NCBI RefSeq assembly: GCF_014898815.1
Contig: NW_026515406.1
Location: forward strand, 1 to 64,000
Origin: Panonychus citri
Lineage: Eukaryota > Arthropoda > Arachnida > Trombidiformes > Tetranychidae
Length of the DNA: 64,000 bases
Direction of reading: 5' to 3'
Positions 49,472-59,385 of this stretch are shown here, piece after piece. The position numbers were made by a program, and so were the translations under genes. The notes under the pieces are model-generated. The model was not told the DNA's origin. It saw nothing but the letters and a program-made list of their open reading frames with translations, and did no database searches. Each line of letters begins with the position of its first letter. Positions within the stretch are counted from its first letter, which is position 1.

Positions 49472-51534
49472 TCAAATGTAAACCAATAAGAACTCGGCTG
49501 ATGCGAATTTTATTTGATTGCCCATTTCATCAGTGAGTAAGAAATTCAAATCATCAATGCGGTTTGTTCTAACAGGATAATAAAACGGTTTCAGAAACTT
49601 CTCATGAATAATTTCAGATTTATCTCCACGTTTCAATGGAAGAACCCTTAGAACACGAGCAGATTTGTTTCCAACAAAATGTTCAGCTACAATGTCAGAA
49701 TGAATAAACATTAAATGAGGCAAATTAAGGTTGCAATTATTCACCCCAGTGAAGGATTTAGCTCCATTGTTGAAAGATTGAAGCATTTGCAAATACGAAT
49801 TAGAATCAAATCCTAGAGCAGAAATGAAATTTATATCTGGAAAATAGGAACAAATATATTTCCTTCATGCACTCCTGGGAAATGATTATTTTACCATCAT
49901 TATAGGAGATACCGAACTGATTCTATATCAGTGGGTTTCTCAATATTTTACCCTTACTTTTACTGATAATACCAAGTTCGGATAATCGCAGTAAAGAATC
50001 TTCCCTGTTGTTCAACTCTAGATTTTTCTTCTTCCAAAGATCTTTTAACTCGTTCTGTTTCATTCAGAATTTGTTCGATGTTTTTAGTTTTATTCTCTAA
50101 CTCGAATAGCAACTCGGATTTTTTTCCTTTCAGTTCATTATTTTCAATTTTTAATTGATCAAGAGTATCATTGTTAGCAATATTCATTTTGTTAAGATTA
50201 TCTCTTTCTTCTTGTAGAATTATAAGCTTTTCTTTAATTTCTTTGATCTCTTTGTCTCGTTGCTCTATCAATGTATTGAATTTAGTATTTAAAAGTGTAA
50301 TATTATCATTACATTTGTTGAGCTCAGCAACCTTACTAGATATTACATCTATTGATTGATTATTTTCCATCTCATAGTTTTTTTGACTCTCATTCTGGAC
50401 TTTTTTAAGCTCAGTTATTTGTTTGTTCAAATTTTCAATTTCTTCTTCGTATTTTCTCTTCATTTTCTCTTTTATTGTTTCTGCTAAAAACGCTTCGTGT
50501 TGTCTCTTATTTTCCTCAAGCTTAAGTATATTTTTCTGTCTTTCTTCTGAATCATTGATATGTTTTTCTGAAAATTCCTGCATATCTCTTTCATGTTTAG
50601 CTATTTGAATATTAAGATTGTGATTGAGTTCTTTTTCTAATCTAATCTCTTTCCGTATATTTTCGATAGTTTCTTCATGACGTTGAATGTGACCTCTTAA
50701 TGTTTGAATGGTATTGTCTTTGAGTCTTGTGATACTTTCGATTTCTGAATTTTTCTCATTATTGAATGAAGCTTTTTTCCCGATTTGATCTTGTAAATCA
50801 TGAACTTGTTGAACAAATTGCTTGAGTGATGCTTGTAATTTATCGATTTGCTGTTGTTGTTCAATAGTCTGTTTTTCATACTTGTCCATTTCATTGTATA
50901 AACTTTGTAAATCGATTTTATCTTTGAATTTTTCTCTCAAAGTTTTGAAAATATTTCTTCTTTCGTTGTCTGACAATTCTCTAAGTTTTTTAGCATCCCA
51001 TTCAGCTACGAAGGTGTTAATATCTACATTTGGTTGAGTTTCAGGTGACCAAATAGTTTCAAATGTATTAACAGAAGATTGATTTTGCAAATTTTCAGAA
51101 TTCGTTTCTGAGTTACTTTTTTCATTAGGCTCGTTTACATTGGATTTATTATCACCAATCTGTTTATTATCAAGAGTTTGCTCAACTGATCTTTTACTTC
51201 GTTTATTGCTTGTATTATCGTTATATAAATCGAGGAGAGCTCTATTTATTTTCTCGATAATTTTATGTGTATCGTCTGTTTCCTCTAAATCGATATCGGT
51301 TATCATTTTTCCAGTAACAGAATTGTTAGATAGCAGTTGAACTTCTAGTTTAAATGACGATGGTCTAACATCAACAGGATAAAATATTTCTTGTACCCCA
51401 ACTACCCAGTCACCATCTAACTTCAATGAATATGGTAGTTTATTCGAGAATTTACTAAGGGTATTTTCTGGAAAATGGTCCAGTGAATCATTAGAAACCA
51501 CTTCTACAAAATGTTCTTCAGATTGATTCCACAT
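49472..51534 (-). pseudogene. Penton-like minor capsid protein with long coiled-coil insertion (frame disrupted)
   Basis: The N-terminal part (ATG at 51534, overlapping the integrase end by 17 nt) shows the Polinton minor capsid signature: FVEVVSNDSLDHFPENT, KLPYSLKLDGDWVVGVQEIFYP. The C-terminal part (to 49472) has the matching second half: LMFIHSDIVAEHFVG, VLRVLPLKRGD, FYYPVRTNRIDDLNFLLTDE. Between them lie about 300 residues rich in E/K/Q/I/L (50958-50025), predicted coiled coil, preceded by an Asn/Ser-rich linker with RSKR at 51201-51190. The frame changes near 49980, a TAG follows near 49927, and another shift lies near 49825 (FPDINFISALGFDS resumes). These breaks make the present copy non-coding as one protein unless they are assembly errors. 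In related particles this protein forms the pentameric vertex. Confidence 0.78.
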
Positions 51535-52588
51535 CTTTAACCCAGCTGTTAAATTTATCAGGGTATCCAATCCACTTCACAAAATATTCTTTTTTCTTAG
51601 TTTTAGAGTTTATCCTCGTCTTTAATACTTTAACTTGTAATAGATCAGGCTCGTTAGCATGTAATAACTGAGAATGATAAAAAATTGATGTTATCGGTTC
51701 ACCTTCGTAGTCAGAAAGTCGATAAATATATCCTTGTGGAGATTTTTTCACTTTTACAACTTTGAATATTTCTTCAGTAAATGTACTTGTAGCACCTTTT
51801 TCAAATTTTTCTTTATCACGAGATATGCGAACTGTATCACCAATTGAATAGGGTTTTCTTCTATCTTTGAATTTAGGATGAGACTTTCTTATATTAGCTA
51901 AAACATTTGAACGATTACTTTCATTGACTTCAGATGGCGTCATCTGTATTATTCGGTGGTAGGAATGATTATATGCATCGATTATATTTTCAAGGACATC
52001 TATATATCTATGCGTATTTTGATAATATAAATATCTATATAATCTATTGCGTAATGTTCTGTTAAATCTTTCAACTATTGCGCATTTAATCTCACCGTCA
52101 GTTGCGTAAAAAAAATTTATGTTAAAACTTTTGAAGAATTTTTTAACTGGTTCATTTTTAAACTCCTTCCCTTGATCACTTTGAATTTTTTGAGGTACAC
52201 GCCCTTTGGATAAAATATCTTCAAATGCTTTGATGATATCAGTTGATTTTTTTGTTTTCAAAGCTCTGGCCCAAACAAAACGACTGAAACAATCGATAAC
52301 ATTTAGAATGTATTTGAAACCACTATTTTCTCTTGATATCCATGACATATCCATTAAATCGATTTGCCATTGTTCATCAATATTTGTTACGATAATTGGT
52401 AGTCTAGGGTACGGTTTTCTTACTTCCTTGAACAGATTATATGCGTTTTGTTTTTTTAACCAAGATTTTACAGTCTCAAATGAAATGTCAGGATTTATTT
52501 TTTTCGCTTCTCTGTAGAGTCTATTAATACCTCCTAATGAGCCAGGATTTTTTACTGTGAAGTAGATATTTTTGAGAGTCCTTTCCAT
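51518..52588 (-). CDS. Polinton integrase, retrovirus type with C-terminal chromodomain
   Basis: 356 residues, intact, ATG at 52588. It catalyses strand transfer of the linear element into host DNA. The rve core holds the catalytic triad: Asp77 (WQIDLMD), Asp138 (QSDQGKEF) and Glu173 (VERFNRTLRNRL), a DD35E spacing. An N-terminal helical region with a HTH-like segment (ISFETVKSWLKKQ) precedes it. After the core comes an SH3-like basic module (YSIGDTVRISRDKEKFEKG) and a chromodomain at residues ~318-356 (YFVKWIGYPDKFNSWV), which may steer integration to methylated histone chromatin. The chromodomain ends abruptly at the stop, so it may be slightly short. The ATG overlaps the end of the 261-residue gene by 37 nt. 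Confidence 0.95.
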   Translation of the reverse strand: MERTLKNIYFTVKNPGSLGGINRLYREAKKINPDISFETVKSWLKKQNAYNLFKEVRKPYPRLPIIVTNIDEQWQIDLMDMSWISRENSGFKYILNVIDCFSRFVWARALKTKKSTDIIKAFEDILSKGRVPQKIQSDQGKEFKNEPVKKFFKSFNINFFYATDGEIKCAIVERFNRTLRNRLYRYLYYQNTHRYIDVLENIIDAYNHSYHRIIQMTPSEVNESNRSNVLANIRKSHPKFKDRRKPYSIGDTVRISRDKEKFEKGATSTFTEEIFKVVKVKKSPQGYIYRLSDYEGEPITSIFYHSQLLHANEPDLLQVKVLKTRINSKTKKKEYFVKWIGYPDKFNSWVKDVESI

Positions 52589-53337
52589 GTTTGTTGAATA
52601 TTACTTTGTAAATTCTTTTTTGCAAGGTAACTGCTATTATCAATCTTTTTCATTAAATCAGGATATGATTGCAGTGCATCTAGAACTCGTAGCACTCCAC
52701 GAGGTGTTGGAATTTTAGTCAAATCAGATTTTTTAAACATAAATAGGAAAGGTAAAACTTTACTCAACTTAGAGTTATGCATAGGCGTTCCATCGTTTCT
52801 AAGTATGTTATCGTCCTGAACCAGACCTGGTATCTTTCTTATAGCTTCTTCGATTTCAGCTAAATTTAGTGAGGTTTTATTTAACAGCGTATTTTCTGTC
52901 GAATCGTATTGTGTCGATGTTGATGGTAAAATACTCTCATACTTATCATCTGATACATCAAAATCTTGTTGTCTGACCGATGGTGTTGATGTGGCTACTG
53001 GTTTAAAACTTTTAACTGGTGATGTAATACTTTCATTAAAATTATCATTTTCATCTTCATAAACTACAGGTTTTTTAAGATATTGATTTGGTAACTTATG
53101 TTGAATATCATGGTTTTTGATGAAATCGCTTATTTGATCTCTGATTTCTCCATCTTGTTCAAGTTTCTTTTCACGATTCTCTAATGATCTATGAACAATT
53201 TGATTTATCAATCTAACTTTCATTTCGTCAGCTAAATTCGCATTTAATATTGGTTTTATGTCTGATGCATTATCTGGTAGACATTTTTTATTATATTCTC
53301 GTTCTGAAATAAGAACCATTTTAGTCAAAGTGTTCAT
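52552..53337 (-). CDS. Unknown Polinton protein, 261 residues
   Basis: Intact frame from ATG 53337, which overlaps the TGA of the upstream 72-residue frame (ATGA). The N-terminal half is charged and helical (ISEREYNKK, LINQIVHRSLENREKKL), the middle is Ser/Thr/Asp-rich and probably disordered, and the C-terminal half is more ordered (LNLAEIEEAIRKIPGL, LSKVLPFLFMF, PRGVLRVLDALQSYPDL). No enzymatic motif, signal peptide or membrane segment seen. Position between the small virion-like protein and the integrase suggests a conserved structural or assembly role, but I do not recognise it. Confidence 0.6.
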   Translation of the reverse strand: MNTLTKMVLISEREYNKKCLPDNASDIKPILNANLADEMKVRLINQIVHRSLENREKKLEQDGEIRDQISDFIKNHDIQHKLPNQYLKKPVVYEDENDNFNESITSPVKSFKPVATSTPSVRQQDFDVSDDKYESILPSTSTQYDSTENTLLNKTSLNLAEIEEAIRKIPGLVQDDNILRNDGTPMHNSKLSKVLPFLFMFKKSDLTKIPTPRGVLRVLDALQSYPDLMKKIDNSSYLAKKNLQSNIQQTWKGLSKISTSQ

Positions 53338-53552
53338 TTTATAAATTTACGTGCTACAATATCAGCAAGAAGCGATATTGCAGGAATTAAAAGAGCTGGA
53401 AGAGCACCACCATGTTGTATGATTATCTTTTTTTTATTTTTTAAAGAAGAACTTTTTCCTAATTTTCTAAGAACTTTCTTATATGGTTTAAGTCTTCTTT
53501 TCTGATTCGCTTTGAGGGAATGTTTCCTTTCAAGATATTTTACTAATATCAC
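53334..53552 (-). CDS. Small basic virion-like protein with hydrophobic C-terminus
   Basis: 72 codons as drawn; the first codon is GTG, no in-frame ATG precedes it, so the true start may lie in another frame or be lost to an indel. The first 40 residues are strongly basic (RKHSLKANQKRRLKPYKK). A Gly-Gly dipeptide follows and then a hydrophobic segment (LPALLIPAISLLADIVAR). QHGG|A at residues 46-50 fits the adenain consensus XXGG|X with Gln at P4. Similar basic-GG-hydrophobic miniproteins occur in Polintons and resemble the adenovirus pX core protein or a membrane-active peptide. The stop overlaps the next start codon. Confidence 0.5.
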   Translation of the reverse strand: MILVKYLERKHSLKANQKRRLKPYKKVLRKLGKSSSLKNKKKIIIQHGGALPALLIPAISLLADIVARKFIK

Positions 53553-53699
53553 TTATTGTTGAATATATTTTACGGACATTTATCTAGTATTTGTTTTCTC
53601 TTCTTATCAGTCTTTACTTTACTTAATTTTTAAGCACAGGGTAAAAGAAATCGCACTTTGAACAGTCATTTTCAAATGATATAATAAATGATTTTAAGA

Positions 53700-54344
53700 T
53701 TAAATCTTATATAATCTATATTTGATAAGCAGTAACAAATTTTTCTCACCAAGAACATCAGTGAGCAAGCGAACTTCATCTGGTGTTTGTGTTTTAGTAT
53801 CAATGAAAAGATAAGAATAAGGCTTTAAAGTTGCATCTTCAAAGATGTTTCGAAATTTCCGTATTGCGAAGGAAACATTTGTCTTGCAATGTTAGTTGCA
53901 ATCGATCTATCTCTGGGGTTTTGAATAAAACAAAATAATTACAATTTAATGAAATATTGCGGCTTTCAGACCCTTTAACAAAAAGTTTTGTACAATAAGA
54001 ATCACTGAACAGTTTTATGATGACTTTTTTGTGAATAATTCAGAGACAATTTTTGAATTTGAAGATTCATTCATTAAGTCATCTATTATAAACAACTCTG
54101 GCTGAGCACCATCTAAACTTGTTAATATGTTTTCAGATAATCCAGAAATGAAATTAACATTATTAAGATGATTAAATATTTCCTGATATTCACTATAAAA
54201 ATAAGTTATTCGCGCAGGCATAGGATATGAAAATCGAGAAACATTTTCAAGAAATTTCTTTACCCATAACGTTTTACCAGATCCTGACGGACCAGCAATA
54301 ATCATTGTAAAAGGGTGTTTCAAATAAATATCATATAATTTCAT
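53700..54344 (-). pseudogene. A32-like (FtsK/HerA superfamily) genome-packaging ATPase (frame disrupted)
   Basis: The open N-terminal part (ATG 54344, 109 residues) has HPFTMIIAGPSGSGKTLWVKKFL with the Walker A motif and ELFIIDDLMNES with Walker B, as in Polinton packaging ATPases. The frame stops at 54015 right after SELFTKKSS. Downstream, in other frames, are NPRDRSIATNIARQMFPSQ near 53.91 kb and ATLKPYSYLFIDTKT near 53.82 kb, both typical of the C-terminal half, running to a stop at 53702-53700. At least two or three indels separate the pieces. The intact enzyme pumps DNA into preformed capsids. Confidence 0.85.
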
Positions 54345-54388
54345 TTTAGTTTGTTTAAAATACTTTTATTAATTTTTAATTTTTTTTC

Positions 54389-54898
54389 TTATACAGTTGT
54401 ATTTTCTAGCGCTTTTTCTTTTTCAAAGCAAAAACGTTTACAAAAAAGATCTAATGATTTATTTAGCTGTGAATAACTTTTCGCTCCAGTTATTACTAAA
54501 GAGCCTTTATGGAAATAATTGAATGCTGTACCATTTTCTTTCCACATTATAGCAGGAAATAACTCAGGCTCATATGAAACTTTCAGATCACTTTTGAATA
54601 TTTCTGAAGCTTTTATTATTTTATCAAATTTTATAACCGCACAAGATCCTGATATTTTTTCAAATATTGCTTCTGGGTAGATATTGTTGATAAAGGTTCC
54701 CGCGTCCCTGATAGTTTTAAATCCTGTCGCAATAATTTTTCCAGATCCGAAAACAAGAAGTCTCTTTTTACCATCTCTTATGATATCAGCATTAAATTTT
54801 TTTTTTTTACCGGATTTTCCCTCAATTTTAACAGGATGATGCAGATTCCAAACAGAGGCGATATTTACTATTTTAAGAGATGGATAAATTTGTTGCAT
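54389..54898 (-). CDS. TATA-binding-protein (TBP)-like protein encoded by the element
   Basis: 169 residues, intact, ATG at 54898. The two direct repeats of the TBP saddle are visible. Repeat 1 has VNIASVWNL followed by RLLVFGSGKIIATGFKT, where cellular TBP has the NIV-TVNL and LIFxSGKxVxTGAK blocks. Repeat 2 has ISGSCAVIKFDKIIKA, VSYEPELFPAIMWKENG and GSLVITGAKSYSQL, corresponding to the GSCDV, SYEPELFPGLIYR and SGKVVLTGAK blocks. Repeat 1 is shortened between NL and the strand before LLVF. Saddle Phe residues are partly replaced. It probably binds promoter DNA to recruit RNA polymerase II to the element's late or early genes; a cellular origin by capture is likely. Lies between DNA polymerase and ATPase with short spacers (45 nt to the ATPase ATG). 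Composition matches the element, not the host genes. Confidence 0.82.
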   Translation of the reverse strand: MQQIYPSLKIVNIASVWNLHHPVKIEGKSGKKKKFNADIIRDGKKRLLVFGSGKIIATGFKTIRDAGTFINNIYPEAIFEKISGSCAVIKFDKIIKASEIFKSDLKVSYEPELFPAIMWKENGTAFNYFHKGSLVITGAKSYSQLNKSLDLFCKRFCFEKEKALENTTV

Positions 54899-55018
54899 TA
54901 TAAGTTAGAAAATAAGGTGAATAAGTAGAATAAATTATTATTATGATTAAAGTTATTATTAATAATGTTGCTGAAATAAGACCGTTCATGGTTATGATCA
55001 CTTACCTAGTTTTTACCG

Positions 55019-58000
55019 TCATTTATTGGATTCACGGTGAATTGCATGATGTCCAAATGCATATGTTGTAACGCCATCTGGTTTCAAATAACGTTTATCA
55101 TCGAAGGGATTCAAGGCTAGTTTGTTGCTTTGAATAGATGATATATCATGTTGTTGACTACGAATGTATCGCATGTCGAAGAAGAATAGTTTATGATCAA
55201 AAGTGATTCTTTATAATCATCAAGAGTGATTTTGTCTTTTAACACACTCCTCTGTACCCTTTGGCTGTTTTTGATATTGTCTTCTGAAATAATTCCATAT
55301 ACTTTAGGCTTAAGTGCAATAAACTCTAGAATATGTTTACCATTCATTTCGTCTTTTAGATATCCGAGTTTTTTTATTACATTCATTGTATAAATTGGAA
55401 ATATGATTTTTGGATAGTCACAAAAGTCGAATATGCATTTTAAATCCATAAAATCAACATGAACATTGTCGGTTTTTATATGATATATGAAACTATCGGT
55501 ATCGGTGTATAAAAGAGATATTTTATCACGATATTTTGGTTTGAATATATCATAGTGAAGTTGATACATATGGAGCTTAGAAAAATCTAAGACCGAAAAA
55601 CCTATGTATATTGGTTTATTCAACAAGCATTTTGTTCTATGTAGCTTGAAAAGGGCTTTATTTTCATCAAGAATGTAGAAACGTTGGCACATAGGACGGC
55701 GTAGTTGTTTCATAACACCATTTTTATTAAGTTCTAAACGAACATCTGAATGTTTTCTGACATCTTCAATAGATTTTCCGTATATTGCATTAACCATGAG
55801 TTTCCAAAAGTTTTTTTCAAAAGGAGAAGAACATTGCATTCTCATTTTTGTACAAAGAACAATATAATCTTTAAGCCAGGGTTTTTGTTTGAAACAAATG
55901 ATTCGGTGAATCTTTGTAACTACTAAACCTTTTTTAACATAATAATTTAAATTTTTATAGTGTACAACATATTTGGACTTTTTTAGAAAAGATGGAATCA
56001 ACTTTTCACATACTGTTCGTTTCCTACCGGTTGAAATTAAAATTTCATGTTGAGTTTCACTCAACAAATTATCGTCAATTTTGTTTTGTCGGGAGCGAGC
56101 GGGTAGTCATTATGATCATCGTGTAGAAATGATGGATATGTTATATCAACTTCAAAACTGTTCCTTCCTCACTTTCATGGGTTATAGTCTCTGTGACGAA
56201 TCTATGATAATAATGTTTAAAATTTTCTTCTTTAACAAAACGAAAATCTGAATAAGGCATACTCTGTTGCAATGCGAAACCGTATAAATTGTTAACATCT
56301 AGGTATGTAATATAACTATTTTCTTGTGATTTATCATAATCAGGATAATTTGGTATATTCGCTTTAGTAAATCTGGTCATTGCTGAAGAAATACCTCCTC
56401 GAATACCCTTTTCAAACATCATTATCATGTCTAAATCTGTTAGTAAATCAATTTCGACATCTGTCTTTTTTAAAGCAGCTGACCAAGTAAGACCAGGCGA
56501 AGAAAAAAAATGTAATGGATCTAACTGAAATTGGTTTACACTGATTGATCTGAAATTTTCAAAAACAGCTGCTAATAGAACTACATCGATTTTCTGATAA
56601 ATGTCTTGAAATTGTCCGATGTTAACTACATCAAAATGTTGCCAAAGATCACACATATTTTGATAAATTTTTGGATCGAGATTTTCGAATTTTAACTTAT
56701 TATAAAACGCTGATATAGGTGGTAGTGATGTTTCATTGAATCGATCAAAGCTGTCTAAATAGTCATACGGTAATCGAGCTTTCTTGCAGACAAAATTTAG
56801 ATCTTTGACGTTGAATAATTGTAAAAGATATGAATTTTTTAAATCATCATTCAAGTATCCTGCAAGCTCATCTAGAGAACTAGCAAGAAAAGCATAACTA
56901 TCAAGAAAACAAATATTATCAAGTTTGAATGATATATACTTTTCCATATTTTGTGGAATAATCTTAACTTTAGTAAACATTTCTTTCTCTATTGCTTTTA
57001 AGATTATGTGTGAATCAAAGTTTTTCAAGTTGTGAAATACTACTGGTATGTAATTTGGGGTAGCCATCTTCAGATTACATGGAGAATGAGCTGCCCCTCT
57101 ATACTTTCCAGTAAAATGATCATGATCCCTTACTTTAACTTCTCCTTTAATTATTTCTTTGTTGCAAATATGACAAACATCGGTAATTTCAAAGTTTTTA
57201 GTATCTTCTTCACTCATATAGAAATCTCTTTCTCTTTCAGCAATTAAACTTAATAACGTCTTAACATCACTGATTAATGTCTTCAAGAAATGATATCCGC
57301 ACTTTTCTCCTCGATAAGATCGATAGTTTGTTATTTCATTTTTATAATTTACTATAACATAACCAAAGCCTGAAGGCTTATGTTCTTGATATTCAAAAGT
57401 TTGTCGATTCAAATCTGAATTTTTAGGACAACAAAGAGTTTCAAAATCTGCATATATGACATAAGGAAAAAATGATTGCTTATCAAAAGAGTCAAATTTC
57501 AGTTTGCTTCCTATTTCAGGTAATAATATTCTTTGAGATTTGAATTGATAACAAGTTTGTTCATGTTTTAGTAAACTTAGTGATGATGGAAATCCATTCA
57601 AACAACTATCACAGAAATGATGATATCGTGAGTTTTTTTCACCTATAAACCGGTTGAAATTTCTTATTGGATAATAATGTTCATTGAATAACAATAAATG
57701 TACTTTTTTTGAACGTGTTATATTACTAACATATAGAGGTATCGGGATTGTCTTGCCCCAGTCATATGTTAATGTGTAAATATTAACTGTTACATCATTT
57801 TTGCGTTCAAAATATTTGACTTTTTGCAAACTTACGAAGTTTCGAAACCCGGTGAAGTCATATTTGGAAACATATGGGGTATAATTTTTAATTCTGTTTC
57901 CATTTTTCTTCACGGGGTGTAAACAAGCAAGAACACTCCACATAAAACAATCTTTTTTAACATCTAGTTGTAAGAAACAACGTTTTGCTATAAAAGATTG

Positions 58001-58564
58001 AGGAAGCTTCTGTTGTGAACATCCTCCCTGTAATGGTTGATATTTACCAATCCTCAACTCAATCATTTTTACCGAAAGCAAATTCCATCCACTGCCTTTA
58101 TTTGTAAAGGAATCAAAGTCAATTAAAATTTCCATTGAACTTGTGTCAATAAAATCATTAAATAATTTAATTGTTGTCAGAGGTTTCAAGCTTGAATTAA
58201 ACATGGATTCTATCCAAACAGTTTCATTGTTTTCTAATCTGTAAAAACAACACAATAAACCAATTTGAGCTTTGATAGCTTTAAATTGTATTAAACATTG
58301 CTCAAAAATCAATTTAATGTTTCTTTCTTCTTTTTGGAGAATTGTTTCAATATCAAATGACTTTTTCTCAACTTTTTTCATAAAAACATTCAACGTTTTA
58401 TTGAAAGCATGTTTCTGTAATACATAACTTGATGGTAAATCAAAGTTCAAATTTATACGATCGAATGTTTGCTGGCTTTTACATATTTGTTCATGAAATA
58501 ATAAGTTACTAGCTTTTTTGTAAATTTTGCGACAAAACTTACATCTTTTAGTAAATATATCCAT
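55019..58564 (-). pseudogene. Protein-primed family B DNA polymerase (three apparent frameshifts)
   Basis: The chosen start is ATG 58564 (MDIFTKRCKFC). N-terminal zinc-finger-like motifs (CKFCRKIY...H..IC, CDSCLNGF...H..TC) and a CHICNKEI...DHDHFTGKYRGAAHSPCN module precede the exonuclease motifs: Exo I YADFETL, Exo II VVFHNLKNFDSH, Exo III YQKIDVVLLAAVF. Polymerase motif A is YLDVNNLYGFALQQ. The open frame ends at 56141; a short stretch with NDYPLAP is in a second frame, and the rest (56067-55117) is in a third, with motif B (KNFWKLMVNAIYGKS) and motif C (YTDTDSF). The C-terminal block NPFDDKRYLKPDG lies in yet another frame to the stop at 55019. All catalytic motifs survive. Polintons use this enzyme with a terminal protein primer to copy themselves. 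Confidence 0.92.
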
Positions 58565-58623
58565 TTTAATATATATATATATATACATATATATATCTAT
58601 ATGTATATTAAAATGGATATATT
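58554..58623. repeat. Perfect 20-bp inverted repeat around an AT core at the polymerase start
   Basis: Arms at 58554-58573 and 58604-58623 are exact reverse complements (TATATTAAAATGGATATATT on the right), separated by 30 bp of AT repeats. The left arm contains the polymerase start codon; the right arm holds the same ATGGATAT word on the plus strand. It lies between the divergent polymerase and dUTPase genes. Confidence 0.85.
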
Positions 58624-58799
58624 ATTTATCTTTTCTTCAATGATTATTAACTGCAATGAGAACTCATCTGGTTAATACATTCATTCGAATGAAAAGTTAG
58701 AATGAAACTGTTCATAAGATGTCTTTGCTTTTATACTTTTTGATCGTCTCACTAAGTGATAAAGTTTAATTGCGAAAAAATTCTGGAAGATGGAAGATT

Positions 58800-59220
58800 A
58801 TTTTCAAGGTAAAATAGAGCAATAAAATTCGAATAGACATAAGGAAATAAAGTAAGGGAAATAAAATAATAATGTGAATAAAATAGTAAATGGAATAAGG
58901 AAATTAAATAAATGGTTCTAAATAAGGAAATGAAATAAAGAAAAGAAAATTAAATATTAAATAAGGTAATGAAATGAGGTAAAAAATAAGGTATAAAATG
59001 AAATAAAAAATAAGGTAATAAAATGAGGAAAAAAAATAAGATAATAAAATGATGGAAAAAAAATAAGGTAATATAATGAGGAAAAAATAAGGTAATAAAA
59101 TGATGGAAAAAATAAGGTAATATAATGAGGAAAAAATAAGGTAATAAAATGAAGTAAAAAATAGGATTAAAAAAATAAGATAAAGAATAAGGAAAATCAA
59201 AAAAAGGAAATAAATGTTTT
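58800..59220. repeat. Purine-rich imperfect minisatellite
   Basis: Irregular repetition of the word AATAAGGTAATAAAATGAGG and shorter variants, almost free of C on the plus strand, between polymerase and dUTPase. It generates a spurious Tyr/Ile/Leu-rich frame on the minus strand. No coding role seen. Confidence 0.8.
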
Positions 59221-59385
59221 ATAACTCAAGAATTTAAATTAAAAAATAGAGATTATCTGTCAGTCATTTTATCTTCGGTAGAAAAAATAAAAAAATATCA
59301 AGATCAGGGAGGTATAAAAGAATGATTCAAAAAGGTTTTTAAATCACTGTTATTAAAATTCTTATTACAATCAGTTGAACCGAAA

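Noticed and set aside
58904..59200. Minus-strand frame rich in Tyr, Ile, Leu and Phe that looks like a membrane protein
   Set aside because: It is the translation of a purine-rich minisatellite; periodicity is at DNA level.
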